This document shows, piece by piece, positions 1-10,760 of a DNA stretch of 64,000 bases. Where the stretch lies: assembly GCA_013152435.1 (NCBI GenBank), contig JAADGJ010000028.1, positions 22,904 through 86,903 of the forward strand, written 5' to 3'. Numbering within the stretch: position 1 is the stretch's first letter; each line of letters starts with the position of its first letter. Made by a program: the position numbers and the translations under genes. The notes beneath the pieces were generated by a model that saw only the letters and a program-made list of their open reading frames with translations, was not told the origin of the DNA and ran no database searches. The DNA comes from Chloroflexota bacterium. GTDB lineage: Bacteria; Chloroflexota; Anaerolineae; DUEN01.

Positions 1-1368
1 GCGCTTCGGCCGATGCAGGATGATGGGATTCTCCCGAACGTTTTCTGCCTCCAGCCCCCGGGGATCGCTCAGCCGCTCCCGCCACGAGGTCCCCGTCACG
101 GTGGGGGCGTCCAGGCGCATGGGCACGCCGTTCTCCACCAGCTCGTGGATCATCGTCTCCATACCCCGGATCTGTCCCGCCCGACATTGCTGCGCCAGCA
201 CGAAGATGTCCCGCCCCTGGGTCAGGCTGTAGTCGAACAGATCGGGCACGGGGACGGCCCGCCGGATGCGATCCATATCCCACACGCTGAAGTCGTACCC
301 GGCGTGGATCATGGCCGCCACGATGTGCATCATCAGGTTCGTCGACCCGCCGGTAGCCGCATGGACCCGCACCGCGTTCTCGATGTTCTGCACCACGATG
401 CGACGCACGCTGAACGTCCCATCGTTGCAGAAACCCAGCATGGCATCCACGGCCGCGTTGATCTGCTCCTGCGTCGGCGGCTCGGTCAACAGCTCGACAG
501 CCGGGTGTACCAGCCCGAAGGCGGAGACGACGTGGCGACTGGAATTCCCGGTGCCGTTGAAGGCGCACACGCCCCCCTTCGCGTCGCATGTGTTCACCGC
601 CAGCCGCTTCTCAAAGCCCTTGTGCTGCGCAGCGGTGATGAGTCCCAGCTCACGAGCCCGGATGAGCACCCCCTGGAACGCCGTGTTGGACGAGCACTGC
701 AGGATATACGACATCGCATCCCGCAGATCGTACGCGATGTCATCGTATCCCTGCTTCTCGGCCTCGACCGCCACCGCCTCCAGCTCGGTCCACAGATCGT
801 CGGGGATGGTCCCCCCGCGCAGGACATGGGCCGGGGCGAAGGTGGCGAAGACGGGCGGCTCCCCCCGCTCCTGTCGTGTGCGATCCAGCAGCGCCAGCGC
901 CGAGACGATGGCCAGCGGCGTCTTGTCGCATCCCTGGATGACGAAGGCGCCGTGATAGCATTGCCCCTCCATCTGGCTGACGACCATCTGGGTCACGGCG
1001 TTGCGGGACTGCAACGAATAGCTCATGCCCATAGTGCTCTGCGCCGTGCCGTCGCACATCACCGGCACGCCAAAGTAGAAGGGTACGCCGCCGCGCTGCC
1101 AGATGCGATACGCAGCCCTTAGCGCCGTCTCCAGATCCACGATATGGGCCGGGTGATCCCACGACCCGCCGATGATGGCCACCCGCGGGGCGTTGGCCTC
1201 CAGCCGGTCGTAGATGGCCTCCAACGTGCAATCGATGTCCGTATACCCCAGAAGCCGGCGGGCGCGATCCAGCAGGCCGGCCACGGTGATGGGCTCGTTC
1301 GCTTTGGCCTGCACGTTCTCACGATATGGGTTGATGTCGCTTTCGATCACCAGTGGGACAGAGGTCAT
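1..1368 (-). CDS. IlvD/Edd family dehydratase (partial, 3' end outside window)
   Basis: The gene starts at 1368 (ATG) and runs off the left edge, so 455 residues are visible of a family usually about 550-600 long. Visible motifs are MCDGTAQ near residue 104 and GCDKTP near residue 146, which match the IlvD/Edd signature region carrying iron-sulfur cysteines, followed by an NAVTQMV helix segment. The family dehydrates dihydroxy acids or sugar acids using an Fe-S cluster in the cytoplasm. It could be dihydroxy-acid dehydratase of branched-chain amino acid synthesis or a sugar-acid (xylonate/arabinonate) dehydratase. The divergent neighbour is an FAH-family hydrolase, a family also found in sugar-acid catabolism, which slightly favours the sugar-acid reading. 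The missing C-terminus prevents a firmer choice. Confidence 0.8.
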   Translation of the reverse strand, partial: MTSVPLVIESDINPYRENVQAKANEPITVAGLLDRARRLLGYTDIDCTLEAIYDRLEANAPRVAIIGGSWDHPAHIVDLETALRAAYRIWQRGGVPFYFGVPVMCDGTAQSTMGMSYSLQSRNAVTQMVVSQMEGQCYHGAFVIQGCDKTPLAIVSALALLDRTRQERGEPPVFATFAPAHVLRGGTIPDDLWTELEAVAVEAEKQGYDDIAYDLRDAMSYILQCSSNTAFQGVLIRARELGLITAAQHKGFEKRLAVNTCDAKGGVCAFNGTGNSSRHVVSAFGLVHPAVELLTEPPTQEQINAAVDAMLGFCNDGTFSVRRIVVQNIENAVRVHAATGGSTNLMMHIVAAMIHAGYDFSVWDMDRIRRAVPVPDLFDYSLTQGRDIFVLAQQCRAGQIRGMETMIHELVENGVPMRLDAPTVTGTSWRERLSDPRGLEAENVRENPIILHRPKR

Positions 1369-1727
1369 GGCTGATCCACTCCGGTCGATAATGAGGTAGT
1401 GTATCTTTTTCGGTGGAAATACAGCAGGGAGCTTTGAGGGGCGCAGCCCCTCAAAAGAGACTTCCCGGTTTCCGCCCCTCACCTGCCTCGCCCGGCCTTG
1501 CCCACCCGAATCAGGCCGGGAAAGGACAGGTGCAAAGCGGAAAAAGAGGATGTTTTGGCGGAGGGAGGTCCCTCTCCGCACCTCCCCTGTGGGCTTGCGA
1601 TGGGCCTCGCGGAATTTCCACCATCTTGGATACACTGCCCGATAAGAGTACAGATTGACAGATGGGGGCGTCCGACTATACTGGACCCGATGTTCACGGG
1701 CAAAACACAAATCTCAGGGAGGCATCC
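1369..1727. repeat. Intergenic region with palindromic repeat modules
   Basis: This 359-bp gap lies between divergent genes and contains no convincing ORF. A perfect hairpin TTTGAGGGGC / GCCCCTCAAA sits at 1433-1455. A module at about 1479-1612 (CAGGCCGGGAAAGG at 1512-1525, GGGAGGTCCCTC and GGGCTTGCGATGG further on) is shared with other intergenic regions near 2690, 14004 and 60390. The right part holds the promoter of the FAH gene (annotated separately). Confidence 0.6.
1655..1682 (+). promoter_or_regulatory. Sigma-70-type promoter of the FAH-family gene
   Basis: TTGACA at 1655-1660, a 16-bp spacer and TATACT at 1677-1682; the start codon is 46 bp further at 1728. The -35 is perfect and the -10 is 5/6. 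Confidence 0.7.
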
Positions 1728-2615
1728 ATGCGGTTGGCAACATTCATCCAGGACGGACAGTGGCGGCTGGGGGCCGTCATGGGCGATGAGATCATCGACC
1801 TGGCGGCAGCCCACGACGCGCTCCTGGGCGGCTATCATCTCCCGTCCGACATGCGCTCCCTCCTCGAGGCGGGCCCCGATGCCTGGAGCGAGGTCGAGCG
1901 CACGCTACAAGCCGGGGATCTGGCCCCGTTCGCCCGCCCGCTGGCCGGCGTCAAACTGGCCGCCCCCATCCCCAATCCGTCCAAAGTGGCCGCCATCGGC
2001 CAGAATTACATGGACCATGTGAAGGAGCAGGGGGCCGAGCCGCCCGACCATCCGATCCTCTTCGCCAAGTTTCCCACCAGCGTCATCGGCCCCGGCGACG
2101 AGATCCGCTGGGATCCGGCGCTGACCACCAAAGTGGACTGGGAGGTGGAGCTGGCCGTCGTCATCGGGCGGGAGGCTCGCCGCGTGCCGGCTGACCAGGC
2201 CTATGCGTACATCTTCGGATATACCGTCGCCAACGACGTCAGCGCCCGAGACCTCCAATTCTCCGACGGCCAATGGGTACGGGGGAAGTCCCTGGACACC
2301 TTCTGCCCCCTGGGGCCGTGGATCGTCACGAGGGACGAGATCCCCGATCCCCACCAGCTCCCTCTGCGCTGCAAGGTGAATGACGAGGTGGTCCAGGACT
2401 CTTGCACGGACCAGCTGATCTTCCGAGTGCCCCATCTCATCGAGTTCCTATCCCACGCCTTCACCCTGCTGCCCGGAGACGTCATCCTGACGGGCACGCC
2501 ACCCGGCGTGGGACACTTCCGCACGCCGCCGCGATACCTGCAGGACGGCGACGTGGTAACCGTGGAGATCGACGGCATCGGAACGCTGAGCAATCCCTGT
2601 CGCACGGAGGGATAG
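1728..2615 (+). CDS. Fumarylacetoacetate hydrolase (FAH) family protein
   Basis: The protein has 295 residues, the usual length for the single-domain FAH/2-hydroxyhepta-2,4-diene-1,7-dioate isomerase group. The chosen start is the ATG at 1728 (RLATFIQDGQWRLG) behind CAGGGAGGC; an earlier in-frame ATG at 1662 overlaps the promoter and lacks a ribosome site. The VDWEVELAVVIG segment carries the paired acidic residues that bind the divalent metal, and ANDVSARD and TGTPPGVG are conserved FAH motifs. The family cleaves C-C bonds or isomerises/decarboxylates 2-oxo acids in aromatic or sugar-acid breakdown. The exact substrate cannot be read from sequence. It is transcribed alone from its own promoter, divergently from the IlvD/Edd gene. 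Confidence 0.85.
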   Translation: MRLATFIQDGQWRLGAVMGDEIIDLAAAHDALLGGYHLPSDMRSLLEAGPDAWSEVERTLQAGDLAPFARPLAGVKLAAPIPNPSKVAAIGQNYMDHVKEQGAEPPDHPILFAKFPTSVIGPGDEIRWDPALTTKVDWEVELAVVIGREARRVPADQAYAYIFGYTVANDVSARDLQFSDGQWVRGKSLDTFCPLGPWIVTRDEIPDPHQLPLRCKVNDEVVQDSCTDQLIFRVPHLIEFLSHAFTLLPGDVILTGTPPGVGHFRTPPRYLQDGDVVTVEIDGIGTLSNPCRTEG

Positions 2616-2726
2616 CGTCGACCTCCCGGATTATAGCACAGTGCTCCATCAGCGGCGAGCGACAATAGACGAAAGCCGATGTCTTGGTGAAGGGAGGTCC
2701 CTTCGCACCACCCCTGTAGGCTTGCG

Positions 2727-3500
2727 ATGGACATCGTGGGGCGTATAGACTACGACCACATCGCCGGCACCTACGCGAGGTGCCGGCGTGCCAGCGAACG
2801 CGTGATCGCTCACGTCACCGAAATGCTGAGCGGCCGGAAGATCGGCCGCGTCCTGGAAATCGGATGCGGCACGGCGAATCACCTGGTCGCGATCTCCGCA
2901 ACTCTCGGCGCTCACGGGGTGGGCCTGGATCGATCCCTCGCCATGCTCCGCATCGCGCGAGGCGGGTATCCCGGTCTGCATTTCTGCCTGGCCGATGCGG
3001 AGGCCGTTTATCCCTTCCCGGCGAACACCTTCGACCTAGCCCTATGCGTGAACGTAATCCACTACATCACTCGCCTGGAGACGTTCTATCGGGAAGCCCA
3101 ACGCGTCCTGCGTCCCGACGGGATCATCGTAACCGTAACCGACTCCAAAGAGGACATCAGGCGCCGCACCCTGTCTCATTACTTCCCAGAGACCATCCCC
3201 ATCGAGCTTCGGCGCTATCCCCCCATCTCAGCTATCCAGCGAGCCATGGAAGCGGCCGGATTCCGAGAGATCCAGGTATCACACACGGAGCACGCGTTCC
3301 CGTTGGGCCCATCTCACGTGCGCAGATATCGCCAGAAGGCCTACTCGGCCCTGCGCCTCATCCCTGAGGAGGCCTTTCGGCGCGGGCTCGCCCGCCTGGA
3401 GCGGGAGGTCACGGGAAGGAGCGCTCAAGGGCAAGAGCTGTACACCTACATATGGGGCACCGCCCCCGCCGTCTGCAAAACGAAAAGGGGGAGCCCGTAA
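2727..3500 (+). CDS. Class I SAM-dependent methyltransferase
   Basis: The product has 257 residues. VLEIGCGTANHL (about residues 43-54) is the SAM-binding motif I of the Methyltransf_11 type, followed by GVGLDRSLAML (motif II acidic residue) and NTFDLALCVNVIHYI (motif IV/post). The substrate is unknown. The stop codon lies inside the terminator hairpin at 3487-3511. The start ATG at 2727 falls within a sequence module (CTTGCGATGG) also present in the non-coding region near 1600, and no good Shine-Dalgarno is visible, so the true start is uncertain; no other nearby start would preserve the N-terminal helix better. Confidence 0.8.
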   Translation: MDIVGRIDYDHIAGTYARCRRASERVIAHVTEMLSGRKIGRVLEIGCGTANHLVAISATLGAHGVGLDRSLAMLRIARGGYPGLHFCLADAEAVYPFPANTFDLALCVNVIHYITRLETFYREAQRVLRPDGIIVTVTDSKEDIRRRTLSHYFPETIPIELRRYPPISAIQRAMEAAGFREIQVSHTEHAFPLGPSHVRRYRQKAYSALRLIPEEAFRRGLARLEREVTGRSAQGQELYTYIWGTAPAVCKTKRGSP

Positions 3501-3511
3501 AAGGCTCCCCC
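3487..3511. terminator. Bidirectional intrinsic terminator
   Basis: GGGGGAGCC (3487-3495) and GGCTCCCCC (3503-3511) form a 9-bp stem with a 7-nt loop. The minus-strand side is followed by TTTTCG, so it best serves the convergent enolase gene; it also closes the methyltransferase gene. Confidence 0.75.
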
Positions 3512-3557
3512 TGAAAGTCGATGTGGGACAGGCTTGCGATCCCCGGCACGATGCCGA

Positions 3558-4910
<1,353 letters not shown>

Positions 4911-5984
4911 TCAGGATCGTTTCAGCCCCAAGGAATCATAAAGCTGATCGAAATCCATGCGCTCATCCAGCATCTTGCTAAAACGTTCGATCTTCGGACG
5001 CTGCTGGAAGCGGCTGCGCCCAAAGTACCCCTCCACGATCTCCACGGCCGTCAGGGTATCCTGTTGGCAGAGCAGCACAGGAACCCCCAGCTCCTCGGCC
5101 CGGGTGAGGATCATGGGATTGGGCATGATGTTGCCCGTCAAGATCAGGCAGCGGGTGGAGGTCTCCAGCGCCGCCAGCTGAATATCCGCCCGATCGCCGC
5201 CCGTGATCACAGCCTTGTTGGGCGTGCGACGGAAATAGGAGAGCGCGCTGTCTACGTTCATCGCCCCCACCATCACGGTCTCCACCAGGGCGTCTGCCTT
5301 CTCCGCGCAGGCCAGGATGTGCGCGCCCAATCCCTCCGCCAGCTCCGTGACGCTGGCAGCTTGCAGCAGCCGATCCCTGGGCAGGATGGCCAACACGGGG
5401 ATCCCCTTGCGCTCCAGGAAGGGGCGGATCACCTCCTCCGCGTAGTCCAATTTGCTCTGCGGCACCGTGTTCAACACCACGCCGATCATCGGATCGCCCA
5501 GCCGCACCTTGGCTGTGAGCGCGTTGTCCACCATCCGGGGCTCCTCCCACCGGATGACCACCAGCGGACGGGCGTCCAGCATCTCCGCCACTCGCGGCGT
5601 GGGGAGGTTCACCATGTACCCCTCTCGAAGCGTCGCCCCTCCCTCCAGGATCACCACATCCCGATCCTGGCATACCTGATCGTATGCGGAGCGCAACACG
5701 GCCTCATAGTCCGTGTCGTCCTCACCACGCAGCAGACGCTCCGTATGTGCGGGGGTCAGGGCCACGGGGGCCAACACCTCCATCGGCTCAGGCAGGCCGA
5801 AAGCGTCCTTGATGAAGGCCACATCGTCATCCTTGGGCCCGGCCGGGCCCGGATGGGCAGCCACGTTCACGGGCTTCATATAGCCCACCCGCAGGCCGTC
5901 GCGTCGGAAGCGCAATCCGATCCCCACACAGATCGCGCTTTTTCCGGAAAACGTCTCGATAGAAGTTACGTACACGTTCGCCAT
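4911..5984 (-). CDS. DRTGG-domain, P-loop (BioD-like) protein related to the Pta N-terminal region
   Basis: The 357-residue protein has an N-terminal dethiobiotin-synthetase-like P-loop fold (VTSIETFSGKSAICVGIG at residues 6-23; YMKPVNV) and a C-terminal DRTGG-type domain around residues 215-320 (KAVITGGDRADIQLAAL). This pair of domains forms the regulatory N-terminus of long phosphotransacetylases, but the catalytic Pta domain is absent. It begins 19 bp after the stop of the ADP-forming acyl-CoA synthetase, so the two are very likely co-transcribed. I infer that it regulates or assists acetyl-CoA/acetate conversion; no enzymatic activity can be assigned. Confidence 0.8.
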   Translation of the reverse strand: MANVYVTSIETFSGKSAICVGIGLRFRRDGLRVGYMKPVNVAAHPGPAGPKDDDVAFIKDAFGLPEPMEVLAPVALTPAHTERLLRGEDDTDYEAVLRSAYDQVCQDRDVVILEGGATLREGYMVNLPTPRVAEMLDARPLVVIRWEEPRMVDNALTAKVRLGDPMIGVVLNTVPQSKLDYAEEVIRPFLERKGIPVLAILPRDRLLQAASVTELAEGLGAHILACAEKADALVETVMVGAMNVDSALSYFRRTPNKAVITGGDRADIQLAALETSTRCLILTGNIMPNPMILTRAEELGVPVLLCQQDTLTAVEIVEGYFGRSRFQQRPKIERFSKMLDERMDFDQLYDSLGLKRS

Positions 5985-6003
5985 TGGTTAGATCCTCCTG
6001 AAC

Positions 6004-8097
6004 CTACGCGGCCAACACCAGACGCATATCGAGGGCCAGCGCGCCCTTGCCCCGGTCGAAGACCTTCAGAGGGTTGATATCCATTTCTACGATCTCCGGG
6101 AAGTCCGTCACCAGCTGCGAGATCCTCAGCAAGATGTCTGCGATCGCCTCCAGGTCGGACGGCTCCTCGCCTCGCACGCCCCGAAGCAATGGATACGCCC
6201 GGATCTCCCGCATCATCTCCATGGCAGCCCGACGTCCGATCGGCGCCACCCGGAATGTGACGTCCTTCAACGCCTCGACGTAGATCCCCCCCAACCCGAA
6301 GAGCAACAGGGGGCCGAACTGGGGATCGCGGCTCATCCCCAGGATCACCTCTTTGCCGCCGCTCACCTGTTGCTGTACCAGACATCCCCAGATCTCCGCG
6401 TTGGGCATGTACCGCCCCGCCCGATAGGTGATCAGGTCAAAGGCGTCACGCACATCCGAGGCGGTCATCAGATTGACTTTGACCCCGCCGATGTCCGTCT
6501 TGTGCAGGATGTCCGGCGAGGCGATCTTCATCACCACCGGGTACCCAATGCGCTCGGCGATCTCCACCGCCTCCTCCGCCGAGCGGGCCAACTCCGATTT
6601 GGGCAAGGGTACACCATACGCCTCCAAAACGGCTCGCGCCTCCACCTCGCCCATGGTCACACGGCCGCTGGATCGTACCGCATCAAAGACCTGGCGCACA
6701 CGCTCCCGGTCCGCCTCAAATCGAGGGATCTCATCATCGGGCTGCTCCAGCCACTGGCGGTAAGACCACATGGCCGCCAACGCCTCGGCCGCCCGTTCAG
6801 GCACCTGGTAGTTCGGCACACCGCCTCGATTGAGGATATCCACGCCCGGGCCCACGTTCGCCTCCCCCATGAAGCAGCCCAGGATGGGTTTGCTCGACCG
6901 CTGCGAGACCCGCACAACCGCCTCGGCCGTCTTCTCGATCTCCGTCATGAACTGCGGCGTGAGGATCACGATCACCGCGCCCACATTGGGGTCGTTGACG
7001 GCGGCCTCCACGGCCAGCTCGTAACGATCGGCCAGCGCATCCCCCAACACGTCGATGGGGTTGAGCACGCTGGCTGCGGCCGGCAGGTGATCGCCCAGAT
7101 TCTGGCGGGTCTCATCGGTGAGCTGCGCCAGGTGCAACCCCGCCTTTTCTAAGGCATCCGTACACATGATGCCCGGCCCCCCCGCGTTGGTCACCACGGC
7201 CACCCGATCGCTTTCCGGGATCGGCTGGCGGGCGAACGCGACGGCGAAGTCAAACAGCTCCTGCACCGAGCGAGCCCGGATCACCCCCGTCTGCTTGAAG
7301 GCCGCTTCGTATGCGCGATCCGATCCGGCCAACGTCCCCGTGTGCGAGGAGACCGCCCTGGATCCAGCGCTGGTCGTGCCGGACTTGATGGTGATCACCG
7401 GCTTCTTGCGGGTTACCTCGCGCGCCACCTGCATGAAGCGAGGTCCCTCCGTGATCCCCTCCAGGTAGGCCGTGATCACCGCCGAGTGGGGGTCATCCGC
7501 CCACGCCTCCAAGAAATCGATCTCGTTCAGATCCGCTTTGTTCCCCAATGAGACGAAGCGGGAAAAGCCGATCCCCTGCGGCTTGGCCATGTCCAGGATC
7601 GAGGTACACAGCGCCCCGGACTGGGACATAAAGGCGATGCTGCCCTGATCGGGCATGGTGGCCGCAAATGAGGCGTTTAGCGGGACTAGCGTATCGATGA
7701 TCCCCAAGCAATTCGGGCCGATGATCCGGATGCCGTACTGCTTTGCGATACGAAGCAGCTCGCGCTCACGCTGCATGCCCTCGGGACCGATCTCTCGGAA
7801 CCCGGCCGAGATGATCACGACTCCGCGTATACCTTTCCGGCCACATTCATCCAGCACTTTGGCGATAAACTGGCTGGGGATCACTATCACGGCGAGATCG
7901 ATGGGCCCAGGCACATCAAGCACGCTGGGATACGCTTTTAGGCCCAGGATCTCGCCACCCTTGGGGTTGATCGGATAGATCGAGCCGGGAAAGCCATACT
8001 GGAGCACGTTCTGGAGGACCGCATAGCCAAGCTTGCCAGGAGTCTTCGAGGCTCCGATGATTGCAACCGATTCGGGAGAAACAAATGGCTCCAGCAT
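6004..8097 (-). CDS. acdA: Acetate/acyl-CoA ligase (ADP-forming), fused alpha and beta subunits
   Basis: The protein has 697 residues from the ATG at 8097 (LEPFVSPESVAIIGAS). An upstream in-frame start at 8232 would add 45 unconserved residues, so it was not used. Domain order is CoA-binding Rossmann (about 5-130), succinyl-CoA-ligase-like domains (about 150-440) with the phospho-histidine motif SSHTGTLAGSD, and an ATP-grasp domain (about 470-690) with LLLFGLGGIYVEALKD. The enzyme converts acetyl-CoA (or another acyl-CoA), ADP and phosphate to the acid, CoA and ATP, giving substrate-level phosphorylation in fermenters. It heads an operon with the DRTGG protein and eno, and a promoter is visible upstream. 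Confidence 0.9.
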   Translation of the reverse strand: MLEPFVSPESVAIIGASKTPGKLGYAVLQNVLQYGFPGSIYPINPKGGEILGLKAYPSVLDVPGPIDLAVIVIPSQFIAKVLDECGRKGIRGVVIISAGFREIGPEGMQRERELLRIAKQYGIRIIGPNCLGIIDTLVPLNASFAATMPDQGSIAFMSQSGALCTSILDMAKPQGIGFSRFVSLGNKADLNEIDFLEAWADDPHSAVITAYLEGITEGPRFMQVAREVTRKKPVITIKSGTTSAGSRAVSSHTGTLAGSDRAYEAAFKQTGVIRARSVQELFDFAVAFARQPIPESDRVAVVTNAGGPGIMCTDALEKAGLHLAQLTDETRQNLGDHLPAAASVLNPIDVLGDALADRYELAVEAAVNDPNVGAVIVILTPQFMTEIEKTAEAVVRVSQRSSKPILGCFMGEANVGPGVDILNRGGVPNYQVPERAAEALAAMWSYRQWLEQPDDEIPRFEADRERVRQVFDAVRSSGRVTMGEVEARAVLEAYGVPLPKSELARSAEEAVEIAERIGYPVVMKIASPDILHKTDIGGVKVNLMTASDVRDAFDLITYRAGRYMPNAEIWGCLVQQQVSGGKEVILGMSRDPQFGPLLLFGLGGIYVEALKDVTFRVAPIGRRAAMEMMREIRAYPLLRGVRGEEPSDLEAIADILLRISQLVTDFPEIVEMDINPLKVFDRGKGALALDMRLVLAA

Positions 8098-8147
8098 TGG
8101 ACGAGTCCACTCCGTTGTATTATGTACCCTGCGAAAGGCCATCGACA

Positions 8148-8176
8148 ATCTTACCCCAGAGTGTCTGAATTGGCAA
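8148..8176 (-). promoter_or_regulatory. Promoter of the acyl-CoA ligase operon
   Basis: On the minus strand, TTGCCA (8176-8171), a 17-bp spacer and TAAGAT (8153-8148), about 50 bp upstream of the ATG at 8097. Confidence 0.55.
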
Positions 8177-8237
8177 AACATGATGTCCCCGGGTCGTGCC
8201 GCCCCTTTGCCTGGATAACCTGGCAGAGACAAACCGC

Positions 8238-8266
8238 TTGGCCCACGCCCGGGATCGTGGTAGAAT
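8238..8266 (+). promoter_or_regulatory. Promoter of the cysteine desulfurase-mnmA operon
   Basis: TTGGCC (8238-8243), a 17-bp spacer and TAGAAT (8261-8266). The predicted start near 8273 gives a leader of about 190 nt that contains repeat copy C. Confidence 0.55.
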
Positions 8267-8288
8267 GTCCACCAAAAGCAATCGCATT

Positions 8289-8415
8289 TTAGACACGCCC
8301 TTAGTGAAAAAGCTGTTGCTTCTGCTGGGGGAAGGCCTGGAGGGGCTCCCCCCTGTGAAGCCGGTAGCTGAGGGAGCTCCTCAGACGCCCTACCGGCAAA
8401 TCTTCAGACACGCTC
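8289..8415 (-). repeat. Palindromic interspersed repeat, copy C
   Basis: Read on the minus strand this begins GAGCGTGTCTGA (8415-8404), continues with a GATTTGCCGGTAGG segment and ends with GCAGAAGCAACAG, all shared with copy A at 60253-60511. Its far end carries GGGCGTGTCTAA (8300-8289) in the same orientation as the left end instead of the expected inverted end, so it is rearranged. It lies in the 5' leader of the cysteine desulfurase gene. The remaining bases of the 366-bp gap hold the two promoters and no gene. Confidence 0.65.
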
Positions 8416-8463
8416 TTATCAGAGACGAGAGGCCAAGGGATTACGAGTCGAGAGGATAGCGTG

Positions 8464-9636
8464 ATGAGCAAGTCGATCATCTATATGGACCACTCCGCCA
8501 CCACCCCGGTGGACCCGCGGGTGGTCGAGGCGATGCTCCCGTATTTCACAGAGCGCTACGGGAACCCGTCTAGCCTGCACCGTCTGGGCCGAGAGGCCAG
8601 CCAGGCCATGGAGGATGCGCGCCGGACCGTGGCCGAGATCCTGAGCTGCCATCCCCACGAGGTCGTCTTCACCTCATGCGGGACGGAAAGCGACAACATG
8701 GCCCTGCGCGGCGTGGCCCTGGCCCAACGAGCGCGCGGCCGGGGGAACCACATCGTCACCACCGCCATCGAGCATCATGCCGTCTTGCACACCGCGGAGG
8801 ATCTGCGCGACCGCTACGGGTTCGAGATCACCGTCGTACCCGTGGACGGGGAGGGGCTCGTGCACCCGGAGGCGATTCGGGAGGCGCTGCGGGACGACAC
8901 CGTGCTGGTCAGCGTGATGTACGCCAACAACGAGGTGGGGACGATCCAACCGCTGCCCGAGATCGCCGCCATCACCCGAGAGCGCGGCATCCCCCTGCAC
9001 ACCGATGCCGTGCAGGCCGGGGGTTACCTTCCGCTCGACGTGGACGCGCTCGGCGTGGACCTGCTCAGCCTCTCCGCCCACAAATTCTACGGCCCCAAGG
9101 GCGTAGGCATCCTGTACGTACGTCGGGGGACGCCGCTCTGGCCGATCCAAACCGGGGGCGGCCACGAACGGGGGCGCCGGCCGGGGACGGAGAACATCCC
9201 CTACATCGTCGCCCTGGCCACCGCCCTACGGCTGGCGCAGGAGGAGCGAGAGGCGGAGGCAGCTCGATTGACCGCCCTGCGAGATCGCCTGATCGACGGC
9301 ATCGAGGCCCGCATCCCGGACGTCCGGCTCACCGGGCATCGGACCCGCCGGCTGCCGGGCCACGCCAGTTTCATCATCCGGGGTGTAGAAGCCGAGGGGA
9401 TGCTCATGGGATTGGATCTGGAAGGCATCTGTGCTTCCAGCGGCTCCGCCTGCACATCCGGCGCCCAGGAGCCCTCCCATGTGCTGACGGCCATGGGCAT
9501 CCCGAGACGAGATGCCGTGGGACATCTGCGGCTGACGCTGGGGCGCAGCACCCGTCCGGAGGATGTGGATCGGGTGCTGGACGTCCTGCCCGGCATCGTG
9601 GAACGGCTGCGCGCCTACGCCCCCTCCTGGGCATAA
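8464..9636 (+). CDS. Cysteine desulfurase (NifS/IscS class)
   Basis: The 390-residue PLP enzyme starts at ATG 8464 (a GTG lies directly before it at 8461) behind GAGAGGA. It shows [14 protein letters not shown], the HTDAVQAGG cofactor-binding block, the PLP lysine in [14 protein letters not shown] and the active-site cysteine loop [11 protein letters not shown], which is of the IscS/NifS class I type. It takes sulfur from cysteine, leaving alanine, and passes it on as persulfide. The next gene, 8 bp downstream, is mnmA, so one likely role is to supply sulfur for 2-thiouridine in tRNA; Fe-S cluster assembly is also possible since no separate isc/suf genes are in the window. Confidence 0.93.
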   Translation: MSKSIIYMDHSATTPVDPRVVEAMLPYFTERYGNPSSLHRLGREASQAMEDARRTVAEILSCHPHEVVFTSCGTESDNMALRGVALAQRARGRGNHIVTTAIEHHAVLHTAEDLRDRYGFEITVVPVDGEGLVHPEAIREALRDDTVLVSVMYANNEVGTIQPLPEIAAITRERGIPLHTDAVQAGGYLPLDVDALGVDLLSLSAHKFYGPKGVGILYVRRGTPLWPIQTGGGHERGRRPGTENIPYIVALATALRLAQEEREAEAARLTALRDRLIDGIEARIPDVRLTGHRTRRLPGHASFIIRGVEAEGMLMGLDLEGICASSGSACTSGAQEPSHVLTAMGIPRRDAVGHLRLTLGRSTRPEDVDRVLDVLPGIVERLRAYAPSWA

Positions 9637-9644
9637 GGACGGCC

Positions 9645-10757
9645 ATGACCCGAGAGCGCGTCGTCGTCGCCATGAGCGGCGGGGTGGACAGCTCCGTGGC
9701 CGCGGCGCTCCTGGTGGAACAGGGCTACGAGGTCATCGGGGTGATGTTGCGCCTGTGGGCCGAGATACGCCCCGGGCTCCCCAGCCTGAATCGATGCTGC
9801 TCCGATGAGGCCGTGGAGGACGCCCGCCGGGTCGCCGGGATCCTGGGCATCCCCTTCTACCTCCTAAACGTCGAAAGGCCGTTCAAGGAGCACGTGGTCG
9901 ACCGCTTCATCGCCGGGTACGCCAGCGGCGTCACACCCAACCCATGCCTGTATTGCAACCGCCACATCCGCTTCGGGCGCCTGTTGAACTATGCGATAGG
10001 CATCGGGGCGAGCGCGCTGGCCACAGGGCATTATGCCCGTGTCCGACGGACCCCGGACGGCACCTATCAGCTGCTGCGGGCCGTCGATCGGGCCAAGGAC
10101 CAGTCCTACGTGCTCTACGTGGTCCGACAACAGGAGCTGGCCCACCTGCGCTTCCCCATCGGGCACCTGACCAAGGAGGAGGTCCGAAGGCGGGCGCGCG
10201 AGCTCGAATTGCCGGTGGCGGAGAAGGAGGAGTCGCAGGAGATCTGCTTCGTCGCCGACGGGGATTATCGGCGCTTCCTGGCGGACTGGGCACCCCACGC
10301 CGTGCGCCCCGGCCCCATCGTGGATCGGGCCGGGAACGTGCTGGGACAACACAAGGGACTGCCCTACTACACCGTCGGGCAACGACGCGGGCTGGGCATC
10401 GCCGCCCGGGAGCCCCTGTACGTGCTGAAGCTGGATGTGGGACGCAACGCGGTGGTCGTGGGCACCCGAGACGAGTTGGGACGTGATGAGCTAACCGCCG
10501 CTCATGTGAACTGGATCTCCGGCCGGCCGCCTGAGGGGGAGATCGCCGTCACCGCCAAGATCCGCTACAAGGGCGCCGAGGTGGCAGCCCGGGTGCGGCC
10601 GCTGCCGGGAGGGAGAGTGCACGTCCGGTTCGACCGCCCGCTACGCGACATCACGCCGGGACAGGCGGTGGTCTTCTACCAGGACGACGTCTGCCTCGGC
10701 GGGGGGATCATCGAGCCGGAGGACCGGCCCTTGCCTCCAGAGCTGGACATGGGGTGA
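9645..10757 (+). CDS. mnmA: tRNA-specific 2-thiouridylase MnmA
   Basis: The 370-residue protein starts at the ATG at 9645, 8 bp after the cysteine desulfurase stop. The long open frame upstream of this ATG is only antisense-free read-through of the previous gene. The PP-loop motif SGGVDSS is at residues 10-16, the first catalytic cysteine lies in [13 protein letters not shown], and the second in [12 protein letters not shown]. It thiolates U34 of Glu, Gln and Lys tRNAs using ATP and persulfide sulfur. Pairing with the desulfurase gives a self-contained thiolation unit. Confidence 0.95.
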   Translation: MTRERVVVAMSGGVDSSVAAALLVEQGYEVIGVMLRLWAEIRPGLPSLNRCCSDEAVEDARRVAGILGIPFYLLNVERPFKEHVVDRFIAGYASGVTPNPCLYCNRHIRFGRLLNYAIGIGASALATGHYARVRRTPDGTYQLLRAVDRAKDQSYVLYVVRQQELAHLRFPIGHLTKEEVRRRARELELPVAEKEESQEICFVADGDYRRFLADWAPHAVRPGPIVDRAGNVLGQHKGLPYYTVGQRRGLGIAAREPLYVLKLDVGRNAVVVGTRDELGRDELTAAHVNWISGRPPEGEIAVTAKIRYKGAEVAARVRPLPGGRVHVRFDRPLRDITPGQAVVFYQDDVCLGGGIIEPEDRPLPPELDMG

Positions 10758-10760
10758 GCC

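Noticed and set aside
13..1122. Long plus-strand frame opposite the IlvD/Edd gene
   Set aside because: Low-complexity, His/Arg-rich translation typical of a shadow of a high-GC gene; the minus strand has the conserved protein.
8676..9644. N-terminal extension of MnmA by 323 residues
   Set aside because: This is the out-of-frame overlap with the cysteine desulfurase gene; MnmA starts at 9645 and has the normal length.
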